Counted from the first letter of the stretch, positions 23,527 to 35,671 are shown. The stretch: DNA of 64,000 nucleotides from Ophiobolus disseminans (GCA_010093685.1 MU006219.1:62001-126000), one strand, 5' to 3'. A program made the numbers and translations. The notes: generated by a model not told the origin, from the sequence alone.

Positions 23527-24060
23527 TCACTCCCAGACCTCAAGCTGCCGATACAGCTCCCCTCTATTCGAAACACTAATCCGCTCTAGCGACGTTAAAT
23601 TTTCGCCTAGCCCCTCGTTCCTGACCCACACTCCACATGTATGTAACGTTATCGCGCCCTGTGCATTTATGATCAACCTTATATTCAATATCGTAGCCAG
23701 TGCGTATTTGTGTATTTCAGAGCGCCCCACGCGATAAAAGTCGATAGATGGCGTCGTTCCGCAGTGGAACAGGTTGATGTGAGGATTCTTGACAGGACGT
23801 AGTGCGAAGTAGATGATGGCTGTAATTTGGCAGGCGCTGATCCAACGCTTGTAGTAGAGATGTCCGCAGTGGCACGGATCAGAAGAGCAGTAATGGAAGT
23901 TGACGAACACCTGATCGTTGGTAGGGTACCCTGGACTTGTGATCGGAGGAATCGTCCATGCAGCGCGATGTCCTACATAATCTATGTTGAGAACCTCTAG
24001 CACCGGAGAAAGTTTGAGGCTTGCGATCCTCTGGAGACTTTCGTTGCGTAGCTGATGCAA
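23527..24060 (-). CDS. Hypothetical protein, 5' end uncertain (possibly partial)
   Basis: A 177-codon open frame without an internal ATG; its first codon here is TTG, and an in-frame TAA lies about 60 bases further upstream. Either a first exon lies upstream, joined through an AG such as ACTACAG, or this is a fragment. The text looks coding: LSPVLEVLNIDYVGHRAAW, a Cys/His cluster CSSDPCHCGHLYYKRW, and FALRPVKNPHINLFHCG. The start LRNESLQRIASLKLSPVL is reminiscent of leucine-rich tails of F-box proteins. No confident family assignment. Confidence 0.4.
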   Translation of the reverse strand: MHQLRNESLQRIASLKLSPVLEVLNIDYVGHRAAWTIPPITSPGYPTNDQVFVNFHYCSSDPCHCGHLYYKRWISACQITAIIYFALRPVKNPHINLFHCGTTPSIDFYRVGRSEIHKYALATILNIRLIINAQGAITLHTCGVWVRNEGLGENLTSLERISVSNRGELYRQLEVWE

Positions 24061-24371
24061 AGAAGTAGCAGGGGGTTTCTGTAGTCCGCTACAACGCCGA
24101 ATTCCTTACGTTTTGGGTCGCTGCTCTGGAGAGTTCGGCATTGTGCTGCGTGATCGTGTGATGAAGTCTGAAATTTCTTTGTCTATTGATGTACAAAATG
24201 GGGTAGTATAGAAGAACAATAATGTAGAAGCGAAGAAAGTTTTCCAAGTGCCGCTGATGTTGGAAGCATCAACCATAGTTGTCGTTCATTGGTGCTAGGG
24301 TGCAATACCACCCAAAAGTCGAAACGCCCACCCAGCTCCGTCCATCCATCTTTGTGGATCCCAAAAATGAC

Positions 24372-25151
24372 TCAAGTGCACAAAAATGTAAACAGGGTAA
24401 AGACACCCCCCGCAGCACCATTGACTGCGCCTGTACCAATTGTCAGCTCGTAAAAAAGATAAATCCATCCCTCGAAATGTACGTACCAGCAACGGCACCA
24501 AGCGCTGTGAGAGCAGCTTCACAAGCACCACTTGCGCCCTTGACCTCAGCCTTCACTTTTACACCCATCGAAGGCGGCGTTCCTGACGCTGACTCGGCAG
24601 TTTGATAGTTAATGCCCCAAAACTTCGGAACCTCGCAGTTGATGAACTTTGTCTTCTTGCGCGGGCAGTATGCCATAGCCGACACACCAGGGCATGTATC
24701 GGTGTGCGTTCCAGGCGTGCACTTCGCGACAGAGAGTACAGATGCTCTGAGAGTGTCAATGAGTCCGTTACGGATCCAGGTGGGATATACACCGGAAGGG
24801 CCCATGGTAATCGCCAGGGCCGTTACGGACGAGGCGGTCGTGAGGGTCGAGTCCATTGTAATGTCATTGGTCTCACACATGCCTGTCGTGTGGCAGACGC
24901 CCACCAATTGAGCGAACATGTCCTCGATTTTGAGGCCGCCGATGTTAATGATTTCACTCGAGACTGTGGAAAAGTTCAGCGACGGACATTGGTAGGATAA
25001 TCAGAAACGTACAAGTGAGCCTAATGTTACCCTTGGGGTCCCATACAGCCTCACCACGTCTAAGTAGCGGCGAGGCGAGGATGGGATCTGGGATGGCAGA
25101 GGCGGCGGCAGATGCCAAGAGAGTGCTGAAGATGATGCTGGAGAAATGCAT
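24372..25151 (-). CDS. Small secreted Cys-containing protein
   Basis: Three exons, 25151..25013, 24963..24487 and 24430..24372, with introns of 49 and 56 bp, each GT..AG and phase 1. The product is 224 residues. The N-terminus is a signal peptide (MHFSSIIFSTLLASAAASA) followed by a dibasic LLRRG that could be a propeptide site. The body has about nine Cys (VCHTTGMC, KCTPGTHTDTC, YCPRKK, INCEV, GACEAAL). The last exon gives a Gly/Ala-rich hydrophobic end (GAVNGAAGGVFTLFTF), replacing the charged read-through that an unspliced reading would give. It is secreted or wall-attached; function unknown. It could be effector-like by size and Cys content, which is inference only. Confidence 0.7.
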
Positions 25152-26061
25152 TTCGGACTGAATGATTTGGCTGGATGCGAGAGATAGGGTATCTGTATGA
25201 TAAAAGTCGAAGTGGAAGGCTGTGATGATGATATTGAAGACGAATCACCATGTCTTTATGCATCCAGGCAACGGCAATCTCGTGCAGCTCTTCTGCGCTG
25301 AGCCACCAACTACTTTCTCAGGCATCCAGCGACCATCTACGTCAACTCCAGATTTACTGATTGGATCATCCCATCAGGCAACAAACACTGCTTGTCCGAG
25401 AGCAAAGTTGCAACTCAAGGACACGCGAGGCTGCGTTTCACACACTGACCAAAGATGTTTGGTGTTGGTGGAAGGACACGGCTACAATCCTATCAATAGA
25501 AGAAATCGGCCCGGGTCAAAACCGCAGTACACACGAGAGTATTAATTCCCGGCTACCTACTTTCCTATTCCCAATGTCGTCACCAAGGTGGCGGGCCACA
25601 AGGAGGCAATTCGGGTTGGTACCTGGGTACGGTATAGCTCTTGATTGGCCGTCGCTCAATTCTCCTATTCTCGTGTTATGTGCAATTCGGGCACCAATGC
25701 GGCTCCTTGCTCCTGTCGTGGTTGATATATTAAAACTCGATTTCGAAACATGCAACCCCTGCAGCTCATTCTGTGCAGGGCTGACCACATGCGCACGAGC
25801 CATCTCCAGCTCATTACCCTGGCAATTGATACGAATCGCTTGTCTGATGACTGGGGCAACCATTGGACTTGATGTGGGAAGTCCTGGTAGCCAAGACGGT
25901 TAGGTCCGAAAGGCGGCTTGACGCTGCTTCTTCGGGAAGGAAGGTGCGTTGTTCCTGAAACGGCATGTTGGTGCAATTTATGTCGGGTAGTACAAAAGAT
26001 TGTTTCGCAGCGAAGCTTGGACGTTGTTGTATGCGAAGGTGAGTCTTGTGTGTTGAAAGGG
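25152..26061. other. Intergenic, no clear gene
   Basis: Open frames on both strands (for example 25361-25903) lack features and overlap each other. The frame of the PNP_UDP fragment is open back to 25918 but non-coding in character before 26062. Confidence 0.4.
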
Positions 26062-26706
26062 ATGATCTGCATTTTGACTGTCGGCAATCCCGATGGTTTT
26101 CCTGGGTGCCGGCGCCAGTCAACCACGCATCACCTGCGCCACGAAGACTACACGGTCGGATGGGTGTGCGCGCTGCCCGTCGAGCTGGCGGCGGCGCAGG
26201 AGATGCTTGACGAAGAGCACTCCGACCTCGAGCGCGACCCCGCCGACAACGACGAGAACCTGTACGCGCTAGGCTCCATTAGCGGCCACAACATCGCCAT
26301 AGTGTGTCTGCCCGCCGGCCGGATCGGCAACAACCCAGCGGCATCGGTAGCAACACAGATGCGAGCGACAGTCAAGAAGATCCGGTTCGGGCTAGTAGTG
26401 GGCATCGGCGGCGGCGTGCCAAGCACTGAGGCAGATGTGCGGTTAGGGGATGTGGTGGTCAGCCAGTCGAAGGGAAAGCACGGCGGAGTGGTGCAGTACG
26501 ACTCGGGCAAGGCCACGGCGAGCGGGTTCGAGCGGACAGGAGCGCTCAACTCGCCACCACAGGTACTGCTGGCAGTAGTCGCAAGAGTGCGGGCTAACGA
26601 GCTGCGGGGCAGAAGCAAGCTGTGTGAGCACATCACTAAAATCCAGCTATCCAGCCATCCAGTAATCGCAATCGCACCTAACTTCGATACCGAAGCAGTT
26701 ATGTAA
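26062..26706 (+). pseudogene. N-terminal half of a PNP_UDP (nucleoside phosphorylase-like) NLR/effector domain
   Basis: A 214-codon frame from ATG 26062; the recognisable part starts at YTVGWVCALPVELAAAQEML, the standard opening of fungal phosphorylase-superfamily domains found at the N-terminus of NLRs and their partners. It continues with GHNIAIVCLPAGRIGNNPA, the phosphate-loop type KIRFGLVVGIGGGVPS, and VRLGDVVVSQ, with no break. After about residue 195 (LRGRSKLCEHITKIQ) the similarity stops and the frame ends within 20 codons. The second half of the fold, with its EMEAAGL motif, is missing here but a copy lies at 36987-37325. G+C is higher than in the flanks. I read it as a truncated copy. 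Confidence 0.65.
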
Positions 26707-28084
26707 GGATAGCATCAGTGTCTCCATCTGAATATTGTGCACTGTCCGCATGCTCTCTCCATCTACGTGGCCGAGTTCCCATCTCCTAAGGCTGTGAACT
26801 CTTACGTGCTCTTTTGCCCAAGCGGTGCGTATCGTTATCAGGACCGTAATCGTCGACGCTATTCGCCCATCGGAGGATTTTGTGGCTCTTGGGCAAGCTT
26901 AATTGCGTGGTTTTCCCCTTATATTCGACTGCATCCTGGAGACGAGAGAGCACGTCGTCTTCCCGGATGGAGAGGAGTTTTGCTGTGCTCTCAAGTCGTT
27001 GAACTTGTCCCAGAGACGTTGTATCTCAGTATCGTTCTCCTCGGGCTGATGCCCTGCATGATTTCTTAGTATTGGTAAATACATAAGGAGAGGAATCTTA
27101 CTGGCTTCAGCTGAAGCCACCTACTTATGCTCGTTACTTGCCTAGGTAGGTCGGCGTGTCGACCTGACGGAAGGTCGAAAGGCATTTTCGAGCTTTCTGT
27201 GAACTGAGGTGCCTAAACATTGCGAATCGAGTAGTCGCAACAATGCGATGCCCGTGAGGTGATTTGTGATGATGGACTGACAAGACCGCAAATCAATCAG
27301 CCACGGCCAAACTCATGGTGGCGTCGATCTACAAACCCACTAGTGAAAGGTCCGTGCGCGCCAGAAAGTCCATCCGCTCTGCATCTCCAAAGACGCGAAG
27401 ACCACCAAAGAGTCATCAAAATTGCTACAAGGTATCCTCTCGCTCACTCTGAGAATACTTCAAGGCTTCGTTGCGTGCATCGCTGTCTGTACTCGAACCT
27501 GATTACGGCCGGAAGACATCAGCATAGGAAGATTGGAATGGCAACCTTAGAGGACCTCGGGAGCCTCGTGGCTGCAGAGAAGTGTCTCCCGTTCCCCACG
27601 ACATCCCGACTCTCCGTCGCAAATCAGACTGCCATCTCTTCGCATTTCTTCCTCGTCTTCGCTTCTCGAATTTTGGGGTCTAAAGACGACGTGAGGTCGC
27701 CAACTTTAGGCCCCACTAGCAGGCTTTGCTGGCCGTTGATTCGAGCGAACGAAATCCTCCGCCTCCCGTAAACTTCCTACCCCAAGACTCCTTCTCCACC
27801 TTTAGAACGTCATTTGCGAAGAGTGGTTTTTTGCCTTCCTTTTCCAGGAACCATTACCCATCTCAGACTACCCGACTGGACGGATCGTGGTACGCGACAA
27901 GGGTGTCGCTGTGAGGGCAGTATGATGCGCCGTTCGTCTGCACATGGCACACAAGATCTGCCCAGGCGCGAAAGACAGGTCCACATCATAGACGCATGGC
28001 GGTATGCGACCTGGGCATATAAGACTGGGTGATTCCCAACGAATACCGAGTTTTATATCTGCACCAGGTCGCCTTCTAGCCATC
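26707..28084. other. Intergenic; possible gene fragments
   Basis: A minus-strand frame at 26899-27120 (DTEIQRLWDKFNDLRAQQ) looks mildly protein-like but has no partner exons I can place. A plus-strand frame at 27259-27771 is open without recognisable motifs. The 28000-28084 leader is promoter-like for the next gene. Confidence 0.35.
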
Positions 28085-29316
28085 ATGTCCTCCACCAAAG
28101 CCGGCCTCACGGCTCTCGCCTTGGGGCTCACATCTCTCTTCATCCCGGTCTTTGCCGCCCCTTCACCATCCTATAACTCTGCCAAACCTGTCAAGGACCC
28201 ACATTCTAGGGACTACTGGCCTGCGCCTCGAAAGATCACCGGTCAGGACTTGAACGGTGCGCTTGGTGGTGTCCACATTCACGACCCAAGTATTGTGCTC
28301 GGGCCAGATGGCCACTACTACTCATTCTCCTCTCATGGGTTGGCCACAACGTCCCGCGCTTCGAAGAAGAATAGCCTGGAAGGGTATTGGGAGGTCGTTG
28401 GCCAGGTGCTGGAGCCGCCGGGCAGCATTGACGATCCAGCTCGGGCAAACCGTCTTTGGTGAGAAGCAGCAACCTAGCAAACACCCTAAGTAATCACGTG
28501 CTAACACTATAGTGCAGGGCCCCGGATGTTCACAAAGTCGGTGATACCTATTACTGCTACTACACCGTCTCCGACTTCGGTGTCTCAGAGTCCTTCATTG
28601 GGCTTGCAACCTCAAAGACCCTACAAAATGGGTCCTGGACTGACCACGGCATGGTCGTGTCTTCCAACAGCACCGACGCTTCCTTCCCGCTGAGCAAGAC
28701 CAACACCATCGATGCGGCCTTCATCCAAGACGCCAAGACTGGCAAGAACTATCTCTCCTACGGCTCCTGGTGGGCCAACATCTGGCAGTTCGAGTTGACC
28801 AAGGACCTCAAGTCGGTCAAGATCCCTACTGCCCGCCAGCTGAGCTACACCTATGATCCGGTACTGCCGACGAAAGAACAAGCGTACGCCAACATGTCCC
28901 TTTCTTGGGGCGGTGCATCCGCCGAGGAGGCCCCATATATCAACTACAACAAAGAGCAAGGGTTCTACTACCTCTGGTACTCAGCGGGCTTATGCTGCGG
29001 CTACAACCCTGCTGCGCTGCCCCCGCCTGGAGCTGAATACACCATCTTCGTCGGTCGCTCAAAGTCGCCCCGCGGACCTTTCATGGACCGCAATGGGAAA
29101 GATCTCGCCGAGGGTGGCGGAAGCATGGTCTACGGTAGCCACGGTAACACCTACGCACCCGGAGGACAGGCGGTGATTTCCGACTACCGTGGAAGCGATG
29201 TGCTGTACTACCATTACGTTAACACGACGTTCGACCCACTGTACCGAGACAACTTCAAGTTTCTGGGATGGAATCCAATCAAGTATGTCAAGGGCTGGCC
29301 GGTGTTGCAGAAGTGA
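28085..29316 (+). CDS. Secreted GH43-type arabinanase (endo-1,5-alpha-L-arabinosidase-like)
   Basis: Two exons, 28085..28458 and 28518..29316, with a 59-bp phase-2 intron; splicing creates LWAPDVHKVGDTYYCYY, the conserved APDVH block of five-bladed GH43 enzymes. The product is 390 residues. ATG at 28085 opens a signal peptide (MSSTKAGLTALALGLTSLF..VFAAP). Catalytic features: HDPSIV (base Asp), TIDAAFIQDAKTGKNYLSYG (pKa-modulating Asp) and AEEAPYINYNKEQGFYYLWY (general acid Glu). GSHGNTYAPGGQAVI matches the metal-binding His region. It would hydrolyse alpha-1,5-arabinan outside the cell and so help degrade plant pectin side chains. No sugar transporter or regulator is adjacent. Confidence 0.85.
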
Positions 29317-30120
29317 TTGGAGGAAGGACACAGACTCCAAGCAGACTATGCATCAGAAGAAACAAATGGGCATAATATGAGTAACCGAATCTAGTAGTCT
29401 TCATACAACCGTGTCTACCGAACAGATGTATCCAAGCTGTAGTGGCGAGAGCGTTGTGGTTGCAGGGGGGACTAGCTCCATCTCGTTTTCTTTCACCTTT
29501 TTCCTCGTTTCGACAATATGAAGGCCGCCACGCACTCAGTCTAGCACATACGACCACAGGATCTTAAAATCAGCGCTTCCCGTTCGCTCAGCGGTACTTA
29601 TGCAAGATACCGGCGGATTCGTAGTTAGGCGGGTGAACACTAGCGAATCCCCGCTGTTGTATGTTTTTTATTGGAACAAGGTCCCTCTGGTAGTATGACT
29701 ACCATAGATAACCGAGTAGGAGAGGGACAAGGCGGGGTGGCTGCAACGTATTGTATTGACTATCGTGTTGTGTGTGTGTACAGCTCGTCCAAACAGTAAT
29801 GAGGACGCTACAGTGGGGCCGTTCCTCCACGTACGGCAAGTACCGCTCGGCTACCTTCCACCAACCTGGACTGAACCCACATATTCTCAACAGAAAGTAT
29901 ATTTCCTATCCCGCGAGGCTTTACGTTTGTCTCGGTGTGTGTTGCGAAGAGCTCGGTTGTTGTCGTATTTTACAGATATTCTCCGCATGTGTTTTAAACT
30001 TTTAATATCCGCAGTATGAGCGTAGCTTATCTTTCAAGCTTAGGCTTACTTCCTGTTCTCTACGGACGGCTGTGGTTAGAGAGTTAGATATATATGTAGA
30101 TTATATTCTGTGAATATTAT
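29317..30120. other. Intergenic up to the copia insertion site
   Basis: No gene seen. AT content rises towards the insertion site (ATATATATGTAGATTATATTC near 30090). Confidence 0.5.
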
Positions 30121-30125
30121 ACGTG

Positions 30126-30288
30126 TGTCGGATGTGAGAGACAGTGCAGGAAAGAGGGAGAAGGTTGTTGTATTGAGAGAGCTACATAGAGCGATTATAT
30201 ACACAACACGATGAGTAATCCAGTGACTAAGAGTCACGTGGAGATGCAGTCCACAGTGTACCATGTGAACTGAGGTGCCAGGCTGACA
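30126..30288 (-). repeat. 3' LTR of the copia element (163 bp)
   Basis: TGTCGGATGTGAGAG .. GGTGCCAGGCTGACA on the + strand; on the element strand it runs TGTCAGCC..CCGACA. A TATA box (GTATATAATC) lies near the middle on the element strand, followed by a CAACAACCTTCTCCC-type start region. Confidence 0.95.
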
Positions 30289-30373
30289 CACCCCCTGAGG
30301 TATCCATGTTGGATGGAAACCTCACAAAATAGCAAAAGTGTAAACAGAGCAAAATGCGTGCAGCATAGCGCAG

Positions 30374-33300
30374 CTAGCCCAACTGACCAAGGGGTACAGG
30401 ATGAGGAGAGTTCTTGACAATAAGATAATGGATGTCCTTCAAGCCAAGCTGGCGTATAAAGTTCTCATGCTTCTGTCGAGGAAGCAGCTTTGTGAAGCCA
30501 TCAGCAGGCATTTCAGCAGTAGGCTTCCATTCAATAGCGATCCTTCCAGAATCTACTTCCTGGCGGAGCCACATTTGATGTATATCCACATGGCGAAGCT
30601 TGGTTTGAATGCGATCAGCGTCGCCTTGAACAAGGTGTACAGTCTGAGCATTGTCACACCAGAGAGCCTTCTTGGTGTGAAGTGTGAAGCCTATATTGCG
30701 GCAGAAGCGGTCCCAGTATTGCGATTCAACGCCAGCAGCTGAGAGAGCATACAACTCTGCCTCAGTGGTAGAGCGAGTGACTGACCGAAGCACAGTGGCC
30801 TTCCAGTCAATGGGCATGCTATAGAGCATGAAGACATATCCAGCAGATGATCGACGAGTCTCAACGTCGTCTCCAAATGATGCGTCAGCAGCACCAAAGA
30901 AGGTGGGTGTTGTTGAGTCAATTTTAGTTGCATAGGCCTGAGTAGGCTCACCCCCTCGAGCGCTGATGGCAAGGTACCGTGTACCATACAGATACTGCCA
31001 CACGTGCTTGATCTCAGAGAGGTGGGTTGGTCCTGGATTAGTCAAGAACCTTGCAAGAACTGAGTGAGCATGTGCAACATCAGGTCTAGTCATGACTTCG
31101 ATATAGGCTAGGTTGCCTACTAGGCGCTGGTACGTCTTGGTGTTTGAAGGTTCTGAAATGCCTTCAAAGGGTAACATCCTTGAGGTGGATGAGAGTGGAG
31201 TGGATGGGTATTTTTCATTAGGGCGGATAAGGTTGTACTCAGAGCAGACTTTGTTAATGAAAGCGTCTTGAACAAGGTAGAGCTGGCGGCTAGCAAGAAT
31301 ACGCTCAACTCTGATACCAAGGAACCATTTAACATTGCCCATCTGACGGAGGTTGTAGAGCTTGATAAGCTGTTGTTCAAGCTTCTAGAAATCCTCCTGA
31401 TAGTCAGGGTGGTAAAGCATGATAATGTCATCCACGTAAAAGAAGAGGATGACTCTGTTGTTCATCCAAAGGCATGGAAAGCCTTGGACAGGGTGTAGTC
31501 CAAGCTGTTGCAGTGAAGCTTGGAAGTGTAGAGCCCACAGGCGTGGAGCCTCTTTCAGGCCATAGAGAGCGCGTAACAGTTGAAGCGTCTGGCCTTACTT
31601 GTTCTGGAAACCATCTGGCGTTCTCACATAGAGAGTGCGATCCAGGAGAGCGTTTAGGAAAGCGTTTGGCACGTCGTATTGCATAGCCTTGAGGTTGAAG
31701 GCACAGGCAAGAGCCATAAGAGCTCAGAAGAGGCGTCCAGCTAGAGTGGCTGCGTACGTGTCGCCATACTGTGTTTGCAGGTCTCCACGGACTACAAGGC
31801 GGGCCTTGTATTTGAGCAGATATCCATCCTCATTGAATTTGTAGGTAAACACCCACATCAAAGGCACAGCATCTGCAGTGCTTTCAGCTGTGATATCAGC
31901 TAAGGCAAAGGTGTTCTTCTCCCAGCAGCTGTCAAACTCAGTTATTGCAGCAGCCTCAAACTGCTTGCCATGCATGTGATGCTTGAGTTCTTTCCAGTGA
32001 CGTGGTGGAGGAGGGAGATCATCGCGATGAATGCGAGTAGGATCACGCTTGATCCTAGGTTGTGAGGCAAGAGAGGTAGCCTCATGAGATTGCTGAATCA
32101 TAGCAGCAAAGGCATAGTACTCAGTCAATGGGCTAGCCTCAATGCAGTGCGCCTGGCGGCGTCTTTTGCTAGTGACAATGTTGTCCTGTGAGAGATCTGG
32201 ATTTCGTCGCTGAGGAGCGTTGTTCTGCTGTCGATCTGGGACATATAGCGCATGTGTGTCCAGGTCACGTGTAGTGACTCTGGTCGTATCTGAGTCCTCA
32301 TCAGAGTTCCACCCCCCAGGTGTCATGTGCTGTGAAGCAGCAGAGGACTCCTAGAATAGCTGTTGCTCAGCCGGGTCAGGAGAATCATGAGGATCGGGTG
32401 TACCGCGAGGCTCAGGTGTACCGCGAGCGGTAGTTGTAGGAGAAGGCAGTTGCTGTATCTGCTTTTGCAACGGAGGAGGAGTAATAGTCTGTCGCTGCTG
32501 CAATGGCTGGGTAACTACGATAGTGTCACTATCATATTCCTCCTCAGGAATGTGTGCATTCTCAATGATATGTGGTGCCATAGGCTGTGTAGATAGCTTG
32601 TCCTTATAAAGCTCATCAATGAAGCGTACATCACGTACGCGGATGACGCGATTTGTGGCTGGTAGCCATACTCGATATATGTTTGAGGCATCATATCCAA
32701 GAAGGAATCCTTCAAAGGTGCGGTCTTCAAGCTTATCTCCTCTAGGTAGGTGCTTGTTGAGCACAAATCCACAGCTTCCAATAATGTGGAGTTGAGAGAG
32801 GTCTGGGCAAATGCCAGTGACCATCTCATGTGGTGTACGCCACTCAATAGATCTTGTAGGCATGATGTTGAGTAGCCTAGCTGCTGTGCAGACTAGCTCA
32901 TTGGCTAAGGTCTTGGGTAGACCAGCATGGATTCGAAGAACCCTAGCAACAGTGACAATGCTGGCTCCGGCTCGCTCAGCACCCCCCAGCTGTGCAGGAG
33001 TGTCTGGAGATCTTATCTCAACCTTGATGCCAGCTGTTGTAAGGACTTCCTGAGCAGAAGAGCCCAAATTGGCTTCAGCTCGTCCATATCCAACGTCTCC
33101 ATCCATGAAGACTATAGCTACCTGGTAGCCATATACCCGCTCAATCTTGTTGATGAGGCGGGTGACTGTAGGAACGACAGTAGCCTTATGTCGATCCTTA
33201 AGAGTACAGATCTCATGGAGCTTTGTGTACTCGCATACTGCATGCAGTGCCCAGACATCGCCATTGTAGCATGCCTCACCATGCTTCTGGAGTTGAATGA

Positions 33301-35056
33301 TGTCGACAATGATGCGGTAGAATGGGCGCTGAGCCTTGTCGGCTCGAGGACGTCGACTGATGTCTTCCTTCATCTTGCCCTGGATGCAAGAGATGCAGGA
33401 ATCTGACCACTGTTCTCCCTTGCCATTGGTGCCTACTGTGAGGCCAGTAGTCGAGTCTTTGAGATGCTCAATAGCTTGGTAGCTTGGATGACCAAGCAGC
33501 TGATGAGCTCTCATTGCAGTGACAACTTGAGATGGCTTTGCTTGGATAGATCTTGCAGCCATAGCCTGTAAAGGCTCTGCAGCATCTAGAAACCAGTGGC
33601 CGCCAACTCGTTCAAGGTCTGAGAAGACCTGAGACTCATCTTCCTTGAACAGTTTGTTTGTCTTTGAGTTGAAGTGAATTTTCTTGCAACAGCTAAGACT
33701 GAAGATGTTGGCAACAAATCCTGGGATGTATGCCACCTTCTTGAGCGTGATTGAGGCTGTGTCATTGCCCCTTCTCACGTCAAGAGTTACCTCTCCCCAG
33801 GCGTGTACTTGATGCGAGTTACAGCCTGCTTGCACAGTGTCCTGGGAAGAAGGAAGCTTTGTCTGCTTCTAGTTGGGTCCAATTTTGTTGCAAATGTGGA
33901 CGTTTGAACTAGGGTCCATTACCCATCGGTTCTGTAGAGTCTGATCCTGCAATGAAGATGCAGCGTTAGACTGCAAGGGTGGCATGAAATAGGCTGCATT
34001 TGACGCGTATCCGTCGGAGCTGCAGTCCGAACTTGCGTCAGCAGCTTGGTGGGTCTGATGTGATGCGGGGTTCTTGCGTTTAGCTAGCTCAGCCTTAGCT
34101 TTCTCTACATCAAATGTCCACCAGATGCCTGCATCCTTGTAGGCCTTCTTCACTCTCTTGAGAGTGTCCTTGTTCTGAAAAGCCTCAATAAGCTGAGACA
34201 AAGCCTTTGAATTAGGCTTGAAGTTCTTGAACCTGCCTTCAGCCTCAGGATTAAGAGTGAAGCACTGGAGGACTGAATGGTGGAGCCCACAGATGCACGT
34301 TGACCGGTCCTTCTTCGGATGATCTCTCGGCTTGGGCTCTGTGATCGACAGGGAGGACTGGGATGTGAAACTCCCTAGTGTCTTAGTCGTGTTTTGGGCA
34401 GTAGGTGCCGTTCGGCGGTAACGGCTGATCAGGTCCTGGAGAGATGGTGTTGGAAGCAGATTGCTTGCTTCTCCCTGCTCCATTGCAAGGAATTGTGCTT
34501 GCGCCCATGCTTCATCTCCAGAGTCTCTTACAGCCTGGATAAAACGCCATTGCGCTCGGGTTTCTGTCATCTCTGGCATGCTCTCTTGAGCACATTGAGA
34601 TGTGATTTGTGAGTATTCATCTAGCCAGGCTTGAACGCCCTGGTTCTTTGGCTTCTTCTGAATATTGCCGTAACGGGTGGCTAGCTCTAGCCTGCGTTGT
34701 TGGTCTGTGACCTTGAAGTGGTTTCGGAGCGTCGTAAGCTGGCTCCGCGGATCGTCATGCTCCGCCCTGTTGATCAGGTGGACATGAGTGGTTGCAACAG
34801 TGCGTAAGATCTCAAGATTGACCTCACCAATTGCCTTCAGAATTAATTCCTGACGTCTTGACTTGATCTCCCAGATCTTCCATGCATCTGCAGAACTGTC
34901 ATCAGACGGCTCTGCAACAGGTAGTGGAGTTGCCATAGTAGAGTCAGGGTCGCAGTACTGCCATACGCCCTTGATGGTAGCGTATCGTCGTTTGGCAGCA
35001 TACCAAGGTGTCCAGTCAGCTGGACCTTGGAGGACAGTGGTTGTAGTGGTGGCCAT
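30374..35056 (-). pseudogene. copia gag-pol polyprotein with five in-frame stops
   Basis: One continuous frame from ATG 35056 (MATTTTTVLQGPADWTPWY) to 30374. Gag has a CxC-x3-H-x4-C knuckle (CICGLHHSVLQC). The protease core is WVMDPSSNVHIC. Integrase shows HQLLGHPSYQAIEHL..CISC (HHCC) and the D, D, E residues in RIIVDII, MDGDVGYG and GGAERAGAS. RT has KARLVVRG and the catalytic FFYVDDIIM; RNase H has DASFGDD, STTEAELYAL and WCDNAQ. Stops: TAG 33869-33871, TAG 32351-32353, TGA 31724-31726, TAA 31595-31597 and TAG 31385-31387. Each becomes Gln or Arg by one T-to-C change, and four of the five are TpA from CpA, as RIP would leave. This copy should not make a full polyprotein. Confidence 0.9.
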
Positions 35057-35488
35057 AATGGCGAAAGAGCTGCCTTGTAAGTCGGCAGAGAAGATGAGGT
35101 AGGACCTCAAAGATTGTGAGAGCTGGTCTCAAACGTGTCGTATACAACGACGAGATGCGTGCAGCAACGCAACAGCAGGCGTGCAGCAGCGCGACAGATG
35201 ATCCAAGGCGTAACCTTGGTAGATGAGAAAGGATCTCAAAGAATTGCGTGATGCAACGACAGCAGGCGTGCAACAGCGCAAAAACGATCGCAGGGACAAC
35301 GTGTACAACGTGTATGACGATCAAAAGTACTAGAGGCGTGGCCTTAGTAAAGGAGAAATAATCTCCAAGAGTTGCGACGACAGCAGGCGTGCAGCAACGT
35401 GAGAACGATTGTAGGGACGACGTGTACAACGTGTATGACGATCAAGGAGTGAACAATCTTATTTGAGTATTGCAGCGTGGTGCGGGGA

Positions 35489-35503
35489 TACCGGGCTCAT
35501 AAC
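35489..35503 (-). promoter_or_regulatory. Primer-binding site, initiator-tRNA-Met half-molecule type
   Basis: Immediately inside the 5' LTR the element strand reads GTTATGAGCCCGGTA. This is complementary to the anticodon arm of initiator tRNA-Met (GGGCTCATAAC), not to its 3' end. Drosophila copia primes from the same half-tRNA region. Confidence 0.75.
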
Positions 35504-35666
35504 TGTCGGATGTGAGAGACAGTGCAGGAAAGAGGGAGAAGGTTGTTGTATTGAGAGAGCTACATAGAGCGATTATATACACAACACGATGAGTAATCCA
35601 GTGACTAAGAGTCACGTGGAGATGCAGTCCACAGTGTACCATGTGAACTGAGGTGCCAGGCTGACA
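35504..35666 (-). repeat. 5' LTR of the copia element (163 bp)
   Basis: Same sequence as the 3' LTR as far as I can compare. It is followed on the + strand by the target duplication ACGTG. It should carry the element's promoter. Confidence 0.95.
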
Positions 35667-35671
35667 ACGTG

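Larger units (their letters stand above)
30126..35666 (-). mobile_element. Full-length Ty1/copia retrotransposon (5541 bp), minus strand
   Basis: Two 163-bp LTRs (30126-30288 and 35504-35666) bound the element and read as identical by eye. The target duplication ACGTG is present at 30121-30125 and 35667-35671, a clean 5-bp signature. Internal order on the minus strand is gag, protease, integrase, reverse transcriptase, RNase H, which is the copia order. The primer-binding site follows the 5' LTR (GTTATGAGCCCGG, 35491-35503). A purine-rich CTCAGGGGGTG abuts the 3' LTR (30289-30299). No frameshift is seen across the internal region, but five nonsense codons interrupt the polyprotein. Identical LTRs argue for a recent insertion. 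Confidence 0.95.
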
